DNA from: Treponema sp. | GTDB taxonomy: Bacteria > Spirochaetota > Spirochaetia > Treponematales > Breznakiellaceae | Direction: 5' to 3' | Assembly (NCBI GenBank): GCA_031290325.1 | Contig: JAITNU010000055.1 | Coordinates: forward strand, 1-33,073 | DNA: 33,073 bases | Part shown: in pieces, positions 1 through 8,887 of the stretch | Numbering within the stretch: the stretch's first letter is position 1 | How the letters are laid out: every line of letters starts with the position of its first letter | The notes under the pieces: generated by a model | What the model was told of the DNA's origin: nothing | Databases searched by the model: none | What the model saw: only the letters and a program-made list of their open reading frames with translations | Position numbers and translations under genes: made by a program

Positions 1-23
1 ATCTTTAGCAAATTGCTAAAGAT
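1..23. promoter_or_regulatory. Perfect 11-bp inverted repeat with 1-nt centre (ATCTTTAGCAA-A-TTGCTAAAGAT), possible operator or end of an upstream terminator
   Basis: Read directly: ATCTTTAGCAA is the reverse complement of TTGCTAAAGAT. Confidence 0.6.
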
Positions 24-44
24 AATATCATTATAAACTTAACA

Positions 45-85
45 ATATGCTAATTGTCAAGGACTTTTATTAGCAATTAGCATAT
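45..85. promoter_or_regulatory. 12-bp inverted repeat ATATGCTAATTG (45-56) / CAATTAGCATAT (74-85), probable operator of the adjacent HTH gene
   Basis: Perfect inverted arms ending 4 nt before the ATG at 90; shares the TTGCTAA/TTAGCAA core with the palindrome at 1-23. Confidence 0.6.
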
Positions 86-89
86 AAAT

Positions 90-431
90 ATGGATTTAAA
101 GCAAATTTTCGTGATCAATTTAAAAAAACTGAGGAAAATCGAGAGGATCTCGCAGATGAAACTGGCTGCAAAATGCGATACCGACGCGAGTTATATAGGA
201 CAAATCGAAATTGGCAGAAGATTTCCCTCTATAGAGTTGATTGAAAAAATGGCCCGTGCTCTGAAAGTTGAGCCGTATCGCTTCTTTATGGATGAATCGA
301 GTAATGATTGCGAGGAATTAGACGAAACCATCAATTTTCTGACCAAATTACCTAACTCAATCAGACTGGATATGATAAAACGCTTGAATACCGCGATATG
401 CGACTGCATTCACCAGACCCTAAGCCCGTAA
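90..431 (+). CDS. XRE-family helix-turn-helix transcriptional regulator (113 aa)
   Basis: N-terminal HTH_3-like pattern (NLKKLRKIERISQMKLAAKCDTDASYIGQIEIGRRFPSIELIEKMARAL). Confidence 0.85.
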   Translation: MDLKQIFVINLKKLRKIERISQMKLAAKCDTDASYIGQIEIGRRFPSIELIEKMARALKVEPYRFFMDESSNDCEELDETINFLTKLPNSIRLDMIKRLNTAICDCIHQTLSP

Positions 432-446
432 TGGGTATACGGCTTA

Positions 447-476
447 TTGCATAAAAAACCATTTTTATAGTATAGT
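447..476 (+). promoter_or_regulatory. Putative sigma70 promoter for gltBD: TTGCAT-18 nt-TATAGT
   Basis: -35-like TTGCAT 447-452, -10-like TATAGT 471-476, upstream of gltB. Confidence 0.45.
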
Positions 477-563
477 AAAAGATAATAAACAATGTTTAAT
501 CATACCGATAAAGGTGTTGAAGGCCGCCAGGGGCCTTTTCAGCGCCGCTGTAAAGGAGCCGTC

Positions 564-3500
564 ATGGGTGAACACGAGGAGGGGGCAGACCAGTGTATCC
601 CGCAAGGGAGTGCCGGGGGTTTGTACCGAGAAGAAGCTGAACATGATTCCTGCGGCATAGGGTTTGTCGCGGATATTAAGGGCCGGGCGTCTCATACCAT
701 TCTGAAACGAGGACTGGAAGTTTTAGAACGGATGGAGCACCGGGGCGCGGAGAGCGCCGACAACAAAACCGGTGATGGTTCCGGGGTCCTCCTGCAGATC
801 CCCCATGGATATTATAAAAAATGTATCGCCGGTCTTCCCGAGGCGGGAACCTACGGTACAGGGTTGGTGTTTCTTCCTGGTTCCCCAGAGGCTGGGGAAC
901 GCCGCAGGGTAATCTGCGATCTGTTAGCGGAACTGGCCGAAGCCACCGGATTTTTGCCCCCGATATGGCGGGATGTGCCGGTCAACAGCGGTGTTATCGG
1001 GCCTATCGCCAGCAGTGTGGAACCGGCGGTAAAGCACGTCGTTTTGGTCCCCAAACAGGGGAAGCCGGATAGCGATGGGGAGACTGGGGTCTCTGATTTG
1101 GAAGTGCGGCTCTATATCTTGAGGAAACGGTTTGAGAAGGCCCTTGCCGGAAATGAGGACTTGAAAAAAGCAGGTGTCTATGTTCCCTCCCTTTCGTCCC
1201 GGATCATCGTGTATAAGGGTATGTTCATGCCCACGCAGCTCAAAGATTACTACCCGGAACTGCAGGATGAGGCGCTTACCACTGCGGTGGCCCTGGTCCA
1301 TTCCCGGTTTTCCACCAACACCTTCCCCAATTGGCCCCTGGCCCAGCCTTTCCGCCTGGTAGCCCATAACGGTGAAATCAACACAGTCCGGGGAAACCGT
1401 TTCTGGATGGCCGCACGGGAGGCGCTCTTCGCTCATCCCCGCTTTGGGGAGGCCCTCAAGGACATACTGCCGGTGATAGAGTCGAATAAGAGCGATTCTG
1501 CCAGTTTTGATAATGTGCTGGAACTCCTCGTCATGTCCGGCCGCAGTCTGCCCCACGCCCTGATGATGATGATTCCCGAATCCTGGAACGATAAGAACCC
1601 TATTTCCCAGGAACTCAAGGACTTTTACGAATACCACGCCTGTATCATGGAGCCCTGGGATGGACCGGCCTCCATAGTGTTCTGTGATGGCCGCTATGTG
1701 GGGGGTACCCTGGACCGTAACGGCCTGCGACCCTCCCGGTATACCATCACCAAGGACGACCTCATCGTGATGGCCTCTGAGACAGGGGTGCAGGATTTTA
1801 CGCCTGATGAGGTGGTGTACAAGGGGCGACTCCTGCCGGGGAAGCTGCTTTTGGTGGATCTGCTTAAGGGCCGTATCATCCCCGATGCTGAGGCTAAACG
1901 GGATGTGTATCAGCGGAAGCCCTACTCTCAGTGGACAAAACAGGTCATTACCCTGGAACAGGAACTTGAGGTCCATACACCGGAGGGCGCTGTGGTAGAA
2001 AAGTACGGCGAAGCTCCTTTGGGGGATCCCCAGTTCAAGACCGATGGGGCGGTGTTGTTCATGGAGCGGGCCTTTGGGTATACCCGTGAAGACCAGGACC
2101 GGCTGCTCATTCCTATGGTTGAGGCCGGCCAGGAACCCACCAGTTCTATGGGTACTGATACACCGCTGGCGGTCTTCTCCGACAAGAGCCAGCGGGTGTA
2201 CGCCTATTTCAAGCAGGTCTTCGCCCAGGTAACGAACCCGGCTATCGACTCCATCCGGGAGGATCTGGTTATGACGCTGACCAGCTTCGTCGGTCCCCAG
2301 GAGAATCTGCTTGAGGAAACCGAATCCCACTGCCGCAGGATCAAGGTATGCAATCCCATTTTGACCCCTGGAGATTTGGAAAAACTCAAGGCCCTGAAGC
2401 CGAAGGTGTTTCAGTCTAAGACCCTGGACGCTACCTTCTATGTGTCTCTTTTAAATGACCCCACGACAAGTCCCCACTCCTCATTAGAAATAGCTTTGGA
2501 TCACCTGGTTGCCGAGGCTATCAAAGCGATCAAAGAGGGCAGCGTTCTGCTGATCCTCTCCGACCGGGGGAGCCTGTCCCCGGAGGCGGGGCGCTGTGCG
2601 GTGCCGGCCCTTTTGGCGGTAGGCGCGGTCCATCACGGGCTCATCAAGGCGGGGCTGCGGATGAAGGCATCGATCATTATTGAGTCGGCAGAGCCGAGGG
2701 AGATCATGCACTTTGCCCTGCTCTTTGGGTACGGTGCGGACCTGGTGGTACCTTACGGCGCGCTGGTGTCTCTCGCGGCTATTTGCCGGAGCTTTGACGG
2801 CAAGCGGATAGGGGACTTTGCCCATGTGAAGAAGCAGTACCTCAAAGGACTGCAAAAGGCAATGCTGAAGGTGATGTCCAAGATGGGAACCAGTACGTTG
2901 CGGTCATACCGGGGCGCCGAGGTGTTTGAGGCCCTGGGGCTGCATGCTTCGGTGATAGAAAAATGTTTCCGGGGTACCCTGAGCCGTATCGGCGGCGCGG
3001 GATTCCCGGAACTGGAAGCAGAGGCGGTGGCCCATTACCGGGCTGCCCGGGAGTCCAGGATCGGCAGTGAGCTGGAGGTATCAGACTACCTTATGGAAGG
3101 GGTGGGTCAGTACCGGTGGCGCAAATATGGGGAACAGCACGCATGGAACCCTGACACTATTCACCTCTTGCAGTGGGCCACCAGGACCGGTGATTTCAGC
3201 AAGTTTCAGCAATTCTCCGCTGCGGTGAATGCCCTTAATCAGCGGCCTCATGTGATACGGGGCCTCCTGGACTTTGTCTCTCCAGGCACAGTGGGACCGG
3301 CGATTCCCCTTGAGGAAGTGGAGGACGTGGAAGCTATTATGAAGCGGTTCACCACCGGGGCCATGTCCTTTGGTTCTATTTCCCGGGAGGCCCACGAGAC
3401 CATTGCCGCGACAATGAACTCTATCAAGGGCAGGTCCAACTCCGGAGAAGGGGGAGAGAACCCGGAACGCTTCGCGGTCCGTCCTGACGGGACCTGGACC

Positions 3501-5282
3501 AGGAGCGCCATTAAACAGGTTGCCTCCGGTCGTTTCGGTGTTACCAGCGAATATCTGGCCAATGCAGTGGAACTCCAGATCAAGATCGCCCAGGGTGCCA
3601 AGCCCGGCGAAGGGGGGCAGCTTCCAGGACATAAGGTGGATGTCAACATAGCCCGGACGCGGTATTCAACCCCCGGTGTTACCCTCATCAGTCCGCCTCC
3701 CCACCATGATATCTATTCTATAGAAGATTTAGCGGAACTCATCTTTGATCTTAAAAACGCCAATCCCACGGCCCGGATCAGCGTTAAGCTCGTGGCCGAA
3801 ACCGGGGTGGGTACCATTGCCGCCGGGGTTGCCAAGGCCCATGCTGACAATATCCTCATTTCCGGGTACGACGGCGGAACCGGGGCCAGCCCCCAAAGCA
3901 GCATACGTCACGCGGGAATCCCCTGGGAATTGGGGCTTGCCGAGACTCACCAGGTCCTGGTGCGGAACGGACTACGGAGCCGGGTGCGACTCCAGACCGA
4001 TGGCCAGCTCAAGACCGGCAGGGACATTGTGATCGCCGGGATGCTTGGTGCCGAGGAATTCGGTTTTGGTACCTCAACCCTCATCGTCTTAGGCTGTGTG
4101 ATGATGCGTAAGTGCCATGAGAACACCTGTCCCATGGGTATCGCCACGCAGGACCCGGAACTGCGGCGGCGTTTTAGCGGTAAGCGCGAATACCTCATCA
4201 ACTTTTTCCGGTTCCTCGCTGAGGAGGTGCGGGAAATTATGGCCTCCCTGGGGTTCAGGCACTTTGACGAGCTTATCGGCAGGGCGGACCTCTTAGTCCA
4301 GCGGAAGAGCGAAAAGCCCAAATCCGCCGGGGTGGATCTTTCCGCGCTTTTGTACAAGGCTGAAGGACCTCAGGACATACCAGACGGCACAGAAACCCAT
4401 TGCGTCCATGATCAGATTCACCGGATCAGCCAGGTCCTTGACCGCAAGCTCATTGAGCAATGCCTTGCGGCCCTGGACCGGAAAATACCGACGGTTCTGC
4501 GGCTCCCCATCAAAAATACCGATCGGGCGGTAGGGGCTATGCTGTCTTACGAGGTGTCCAGGCGTTTCGGCGGGCAGGGACTCCCGGAAAACTTCGTTAC
4601 CGTGGACTTTCATGGTTCTGCAGGACAGAGCTTCGGCGCGTTCCTCGCCAAGGGCATTACCTTCAGGCTGGCAGGGGATAGCAACGACTACCTGGGGAAG
4701 GGGCTTTCCGGTGGCCGGATCGTGGTGGCCCCTCCTGAAGGCTCATCCTTTAAGACCAACGAAAACATCATCCTGGGGAATACGGTGCTCTACGGCGCCA
4801 CAGCAGGAGAATTGTACGTTGCCGGTGTTGCAGGGGAGCGCTTCTGTGTGCGTAACTCCGGAGCCATTGCGGTGGTGGAAGGCACCGGGGACCACTGCGC
4901 CGAATACATGACCGGCGGCAGGATCATTGTCCTGGGGACCGTGGGGCGGAACTTCGCCGCAGGCATGTCCGGGGGCATCGCGTATGTGCTGGATACGAGC
5001 GGCAATTTCGAGTTCTTCCTCAACAAGGGCATGGTGGAACTTTCGGGGCTTGATACCGAAGATGACGAGCGCTTTGTCAAAGAACAGATCGGGAAACACA
5101 TATACTGGACCGGCTCGATCTATGCCAGAACCATTCTGGATGCCTGGGGAACCTACCGGCTCCGGTTTGTCAAGGTGCTGCCGGTGGAATACAAACGGGC
5201 GCTGCAGCAGATGAAACTGGCGGAACTGGACCGGAAGCTCTATGAGATCCGGGAAAAAGAAGAGATTACGGAGCGAGCATAA
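564..5282 (+). CDS. gltB: Glutamate synthase large subunit (ORF track start 492; preferred start 564)
   Basis: N-terminal class II amidotransferase Cys (DSCGIGFVADIKG), central and FMN-binding domains (SGEGGENPERF, GAKPGEGGQLPGHKV, GYDGGTGASP) and C-terminal GXGXG domain. ATG 564 preceded by AAAGGAG at 552-558. Confidence 0.97.
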   Translation: MGEHEEGADQCIPQGSAGGLYREEAEHDSCGIGFVADIKGRASHTILKRGLEVLERMEHRGAESADNKTGDGSGVLLQIPHGYYKKCIAGLPEAGTYGTGLVFLPGSPEAGERRRVICDLLAELAEATGFLPPIWRDVPVNSGVIGPIASSVEPAVKHVVLVPKQGKPDSDGETGVSDLEVRLYILRKRFEKALAGNEDLKKAGVYVPSLSSRIIVYKGMFMPTQLKDYYPELQDEALTTAVALVHSRFSTNTFPNWPLAQPFRLVAHNGEINTVRGNRFWMAAREALFAHPRFGEALKDILPVIESNKSDSASFDNVLELLVMSGRSLPHALMMMIPESWNDKNPISQELKDFYEYHACIMEPWDGPASIVFCDGRYVGGTLDRNGLRPSRYTITKDDLIVMASETGVQDFTPDEVVYKGRLLPGKLLLVDLLKGRIIPDAEAKRDVYQRKPYSQWTKQVITLEQELEVHTPEGAVVEKYGEAPLGDPQFKTDGAVLFMERAFGYTREDQDRLLIPMVEAGQEPTSSMGTDTPLAVFSDKSQRVYAYFKQVFAQVTNPAIDSIREDLVMTLTSFVGPQENLLEETESHCRRIKVCNPILTPGDLEKLKALKPKVFQSKTLDATFYVSLLNDPTTSPHSSLEIALDHLVAEAIKAIKEGSVLLILSDRGSLSPEAGRCAVPALLAVGAVHHGLIKAGLRMKASIIIESAEPREIMHFALLFGYGADLVVPYGALVSLAAICRSFDGKRIGDFAHVKKQYLKGLQKAMLKVMSKMGTSTLRSYRGAEVFEALGLHASVIEKCFRGTLSRIGGAGFPELEAEAVAHYRAARESRIGSELEVSDYLMEGVGQYRWRKYGEQHAWNPDTIHLLQWATRTGDFSKFQQFSAAVNALNQRPHVIRGLLDFVSPGTVGPAIPLEEVEDVEAIMKRFTTGAMSFGSISREAHETIAATMNSIKGRSNSGEGGENPERFAVRPDGTWTRSAIKQVASGRFGVTSEYLANAVELQIKIAQGAKPGEGGQLPGHKVDVNIARTRYSTPGVTLISPPPHHDIYSIEDLAELIFDLKNANPTARISVKLVAETGVGTIAAGVAKAHADNILISGYDGGTGASPQSSIRHAGIPWELGLAETHQVLVRNGLRSRVRLQTDGQLKTGRDIVIAGMLGAEEFGFGTSTLIVLGCVMMRKCHENTCPMGIATQDPELRRRFSGKREYLINFFRFLAEEVREIMASLGFRHFDELIGRADLLVQRKSEKPKSAGVDLSALLYKAEGPQDIPDGTETHCVHDQIHRISQVLDRKLIEQCLAALDRKIPTVLRLPIKNTDRAVGAMLSYEVSRRFGGQGLPENFVTVDFHGSAGQSFGAFLAKGITFRLAGDSNDYLGKGLSGGRIVVAPPEGSSFKTNENIILGNTVLYGATAGELYVAGVAGERFCVRNSGAIAVVEGTGDHCAEYMTGGRIIVLGTVGRNFAAGMSGGIAYVLDTSGNFEFFLNKGMVELSGLDTEDDERFVKEQIGKHIYWTGSIYARTILDAWGTYRLRFVKVLPVEYKRALQQMKLAELDRKLYEIREKEEITERA

Positions 5283-6739
5283 TGGGTGATCCAAAGGGAT
5301 TTTTAAAGATACGGCGTAAACTATCCGGCTACCGGCCGGTGGAAGAACGGATCAACGATTATAGTGAGGTGGAGGTCCGGCTTACCGAGGAGGAACGGCG
5401 TTTACAGGCTGCCCGCTGTATGGACTGCGGGGTGCCCTTCTGCCATTGGGCCTGTCCGCTTTCAAATGTGATGCCCGAATGGCAGGACCGGGTGTACCGA
5501 AACGACTGGCAAGGCGCCTGGGCGCTGCTGCAAGAAACCAACCCCTTCCCGGAATTTACCGGCAGGGTATGTCCTGCGCTCTGTGAGGCATCCTGCGTGC
5601 TTGGGGCCAACGACGAACCGGTAACCATCAGGCAGAATGAGCTTGCGATCATAGAAAAGGCATTTGAGCTGGGGCTGATCGTGCCCCGGCCTCCCCGGTC
5701 CCGGAATGGGAAGAAGGTCGCTATTGTGGGGGCCGGCCCTGCGGGTCTTTCCGCAGCCTATTACCTTAACCGGGCGGGCTTTTCGGTTACGGTTTATGAA
5801 GGTGCCCACAAGGTAGGGGGCTATCTTCGTTACGGTATCCCGGATTTCAAGCTGGATAAGAGTTTTATCGATAGGCGTATTACCCTTATGGAAGCCGAAG
5901 GGGTTGAATTCAAAACCGATGTACGGATTGGTTCTGCCCGTTACGGTTTCGGCGTAGCCGGGGCTGAGGGTTCCCAGGACGCAGGTGCGGAAATCATGGA
6001 GGCTAAGACCCTTGAAGCATCCTTTGATCTGGTGCTCCTCACTATCGGCGCACGGGAACCCAGAGACATCACGGCACCCGGCAGGGAGAACGCCGGCATT
6101 GTGCAGGCCCTGGACTTCCTGTCCCTCCAGAACCGCATCCTCGCCGGGGAATCCAGCGGTGGCATGGAGCCTATCGCCGCCTTTGGTAAACGGGTGGTGG
6201 TCATCGGCGGCGGCGATACTGGTTCCGACTGTGTGGGTACTGCCAACCGTCAGGGTGCGCTTCGGGTCACCCAGATTGAGGTGCTGCCCAGGCCCCCGGA
6301 ACACCGGCCGCCAGAGGAACCCTGGCCCCTGTGGCCCAAGGTGCTTAAAACCTCCAGTTCCCACCTTGAGGGAGGGGAACGGCTCTGGTCGGTGAACACC
6401 AGGGCTTTTATCGGACGCAACGGCACGGTTGAGGCCATCCATGCCTGCCGGGTGGAATGGAATGGACGGAACATGACCGAGGTTCCCGGTTCGGATTTTG
6501 AGATCGGCGCGGACCTGGTGCTCCTGGCCATGGGCTTTACCCACGTGGTGCAGGGAGGGATCGTTGCCGATTTCGGTTTAGCAGTGGACGAGCGGGGCAA
6601 CATCCGTACCCGGGGCAGCTTCCATACCTCTAACCCTAAAGTCTGGGCTGCCGGTGATTCCCGCGGGGGCGCAAGTCTGGTAGTGCACGCCATTGCCGAT
6701 GGACGGGCAGCGGCAGAAGCGATAATCAGAACCCTGTAG
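5282..6739 (+). CDS. gltD: Glutamate synthase small subunit, FAD/NAD(P)-dependent
   Basis: CMDCGVPFCHWACPLSN Cys motif, IVGAGPAGLSAAYYLNRAG, VVVIGGGDTGSDCVGTANRQGA; overlaps gltB stop (TAATG). Confidence 0.96.
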   Translation: MGDPKGFLKIRRKLSGYRPVEERINDYSEVEVRLTEEERRLQAARCMDCGVPFCHWACPLSNVMPEWQDRVYRNDWQGAWALLQETNPFPEFTGRVCPALCEASCVLGANDEPVTIRQNELAIIEKAFELGLIVPRPPRSRNGKKVAIVGAGPAGLSAAYYLNRAGFSVTVYEGAHKVGGYLRYGIPDFKLDKSFIDRRITLMEAEGVEFKTDVRIGSARYGFGVAGAEGSQDAGAEIMEAKTLEASFDLVLLTIGAREPRDITAPGRENAGIVQALDFLSLQNRILAGESSGGMEPIAAFGKRVVVIGGGDTGSDCVGTANRQGALRVTQIEVLPRPPEHRPPEEPWPLWPKVLKTSSSHLEGGERLWSVNTRAFIGRNGTVEAIHACRVEWNGRNMTEVPGSDFEIGADLVLLAMGFTHVVQGGIVADFGLAVDERGNIRTRGSFHTSNPKVWAAGDSRGGASLVVHAIADGRAAAEAIIRTL

Positions 6740-6746
6740 GTGCTGT

Positions 6747-7529
6747 ATGCAGTTTGAACTCTCAGGCTCAATGTTTCTGATAGTGTGTCCCCTGGTTTTC
6801 CTGGCAGGGTTGGTCGATGCCGTGGCCGGAGGCGGGGGACTTATCGCGCTTCCGGCCTACCTCTTGGCCGGAGTGCCGATGCATTTTGCCCTGGGAACCA
6901 ACAAACTCTCCTCGATAGCGGGAACTTTGGTTGCGTCTTATCGTTATTATAAAAACCGGTTCGTGGATCTGGTGCTCTGCATCCCTTCAATCGGCGCGGC
7001 CCTTGCAGGTTCCACACTGGGCACGTTCCTCACCCTGGTTATGGATGAGGGGAATTTGCAAAGACTCCTGCTGCTTGTCCTGCCCATAACGGCGTTCTAT
7101 GTGTTCAAGAAGAAGAACTTTGAGGTTACGGGCAAGCACCTTTCCCGGCGTAAAGCCCTCGTGTATTCAATACTCATATCCCTTTGTATCGGCTGGTATG
7201 ATGGGTTTTTCGGGCCTGGGGCCGGCACCTTCTACATCCTCCTGTACTCAGGGCTTGTGAAGATGGAGCTGCGCACCGCTTCCGGTAACGCGAAACTGGT
7301 GAATCTGGCCTCTAATCTAGCCGCGCTGGTCGTATTCCTCTATAACGGGCGGGTCCTCTTACCCCTGGGGATCTGTGCCGGGGTTTTCAGTATCGCAGGC
7401 AGCTACATCGGGTCCGGGCTTGCGATACACCGGGGCGCAAAGATGATTCGTTATTTTATTCTGGCGGTGTTGACCCTGCTCTTTATCAAAATAGCCTACG
7501 ACAGCTTCCAGAACTGGGGCGCTTGGTAA
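6747..7529 (+). CDS. TSUP family (TauE/SafE-like) permease
   Basis: Multi-TM protein with FLAGLVDAVAGGGGLIALPAYLLAGVP and WYDGFFGPGAGTF repeats typical of TauE/SafE. Confidence 0.9.
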   Translation: MQFELSGSMFLIVCPLVFLAGLVDAVAGGGGLIALPAYLLAGVPMHFALGTNKLSSIAGTLVASYRYYKNRFVDLVLCIPSIGAALAGSTLGTFLTLVMDEGNLQRLLLLVLPITAFYVFKKKNFEVTGKHLSRRKALVYSILISLCIGWYDGFFGPGAGTFYILLYSGLVKMELRTASGNAKLVNLASNLAALVVFLYNGRVLLPLGICAGVFSIAGSYIGSGLAIHRGAKMIRYFILAVLTLLFIKIAYDSFQNWGAW

Positions 7530-7649
7530 GTTGTTTCCCTCCAGGGGCGCTTGTCTTTACCGCTAAAAAATTTTGCAAAAAAAAAGCAATAATGCGGAAA
7601 ATGGTATTGCAAAAAAAATGCGATAGTTGTATCTTATTTTTATATTGTA

Positions 7650-7677
7650 ATTCCTTCAATGATATTCCTTCAATGAT
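7650..7677. repeat. Tandem duplication of ATTCCTTCAATGAT (2 x 14 bp)
   Basis: 7650-7663 and 7664-7677 are identical. Confidence 0.85.
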
Positions 7678-7733
7678 GTTTATCAGTGTTGAGAAAATCA
7701 TGAAGAGAGTGCAACTAACAAGGAGTTCTATTC

Positions 7734-8312
7734 ATGAAGAAACAGAAACCGCCTTTGCCGGGAAACGTCTTGAAAGAGACCTATCTTGATGCATACCAAA
7801 TCGGCATCACTCAGTTCTCGGAGGATGTTGGGTTGAGTGCGTCCGCCGTCAGGCAGATCATCAACAACAAGACAAAGATCACCCTTAATGTTGCGGCACG
7901 GTTAGCAAAGTATTTCAATACCCCCAGAGAGTATTGGATTAACCTGCAGAACGACTATGACTTGGCGGAACTGCAAAAGGATGAAGAGTTAATGGCGATC
8001 ATTAAGCAGATTCCTAAGGCCAAAAAGCCGTCTCCCTCAAAAAAGGGCGCCGTAGCCACGACACGGACCTCGAAACAGGCCGATAAGAAGGGCGCTGTCG
8101 CGGAAGTTTCCCCGCGCAGGGGAAGGGTAAAAAAAGAAGCTGCCGATGTAGCCCCCCGGAAACCTCGGGCAAAAAAAGCCAAGACACCGGTCATAGACGA
8201 GCTGGAAAATCGGGAATTGGCTGGAAACACCGACACCTTTGATCAAGGATCGGCTGGTCAAGACCAGAATTGGCACCAGGGAGATGACCAGAACCCGGAT
8301 TCCTCAAACTGA
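7734..8312 (+). CDS. HigA-like HTH protein with Lys/Ala/Pro-rich basic C-terminal extension (192 aa)
   Basis: HigA/XRE-like segment (ITQFSEDVGLSASAVRQIINNKTKITLNVAARLAKYFNTPREYWINLQNDYDL) then KAKKPSPSKKGAVATTRTSKQADKKGAVAEVSPRRGRVKKEAADVAPRKPRAKKAKT; AAGGAG upstream of the ATG. Confidence 0.85.
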   Translation: MKKQKPPLPGNVLKETYLDAYQIGITQFSEDVGLSASAVRQIINNKTKITLNVAARLAKYFNTPREYWINLQNDYDLAELQKDEELMAIIKQIPKAKKPSPSKKGAVATTRTSKQADKKGAVAEVSPRRGRVKKEAADVAPRKPRAKKAKTPVIDELENRELAGNTDTFDQGSAGQDQNWHQGDDQNPDSSN

Positions 8313-8332
8313 GAAGTCCCTGCTGCTTGATA

Positions 8333-8354
8333 ACGGCCACGATACCGTGGCCGT
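8333..8354. terminator. 9-bp GC-rich hairpin with ATAC loop between convergent genes, terminator-like
   Basis: ACGGCCACG (8333-8341) / CGTGGCCGT (8346-8354), between the stops of convergent CDSs; no clear T-tract on either side. Confidence 0.5.
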
Positions 8355-8365
8355 ATCGCTGGCCC

Positions 8366-8884
8366 TTATTGATCGTTAGAAATAGCGATGGCAAGTTCTA
8401 CTTCGGATATACTCACCCCGAGGCGGGTAGCAATCAAACTGGCGGAGAAGCCGGCGCGGGATAATTCTGCTACCTGTTCCGCAAAGGGGAGGGGTTTTAG
8501 TGTTATTTCACGGGACACAATACGAGGACCCGGAGGCACTTCGTCATAAACGGGGCTAGGTGCATCGGCCTTGGTGTATCGTTTCCCCAGTTGGGCATAG
8601 GCATCTTCCTGGAACCGCTGTCGGTCCAATTCCCGGACATGGATACCGATTCGTTTATCTACATCTGCCAAAATGGTTCTGAGGATTTTTATCCGTTCTT
8701 CTACGAGGAGGGAATCCTTATCAGTGGCAGCGTCAATTTCGGCAATCAGTTTATACACCTCTTCCCGGAATTCAGTCAGTAGTCGATCCGGTCCGGTCCT
8801 GCGCCGGAGATAGGCTCTGAAATACACAAAGAAAAAAACACATAAGATAAGACTCGCTGCGGAAAAGATCAGGGATATATTCAT
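8366..8884 (-). CDS. Single-pass membrane protein with coiled middle region and C-terminal HTH-like segment; SwrB-like candidate
   Basis: N-terminal TM (ISLIFSAASLILCVFFFVYF), C-terminal FAEQVAELSRAGFSASLIATRLGVSISEVELAIA; located after fliA-fapA. Confidence 0.75.
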   Translation of the reverse strand: MNISLIFSAASLILCVFFFVYFRAYLRRRTGPDRLLTEFREEVYKLIAEIDAATDKDSLLVEERIKILRTILADVDKRIGIHVRELDRQRFQEDAYAQLGKRYTKADAPSPVYDEVPPGPRIVSREITLKPLPFAEQVAELSRAGFSASLIATRLGVSISEVELAIAISNDQ

Positions 8885-8887
8885 CCG

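Noticed and set aside
924-2330. 468-aa minus-strand ORF antisense to gltB
   Set aside because: Lies entirely opposite a clearly coding gltB domain; low-complexity Gly/His/Gln-rich translation without domain motifs, expected from GC-rich codon bias.
5462-6544. 360-aa minus-strand ORF antisense to gltD
   Set aside because: Shadow ORF of a confident CDS with no recognisable motifs.
7650-7677. Tandem 14-bp repeat as a CRISPR array
   Set aside because: Only two contiguous copies with no spacers and no cas genes.
7523-7789. 88-aa ORF upstream of the HigA-like gene as a possible HigB toxin
   Set aside because: Translation has no RelE/HigB-like pattern, crosses A-tracts and the 14-bp tandem repeat, and overlaps the start of the HTH gene out of frame.
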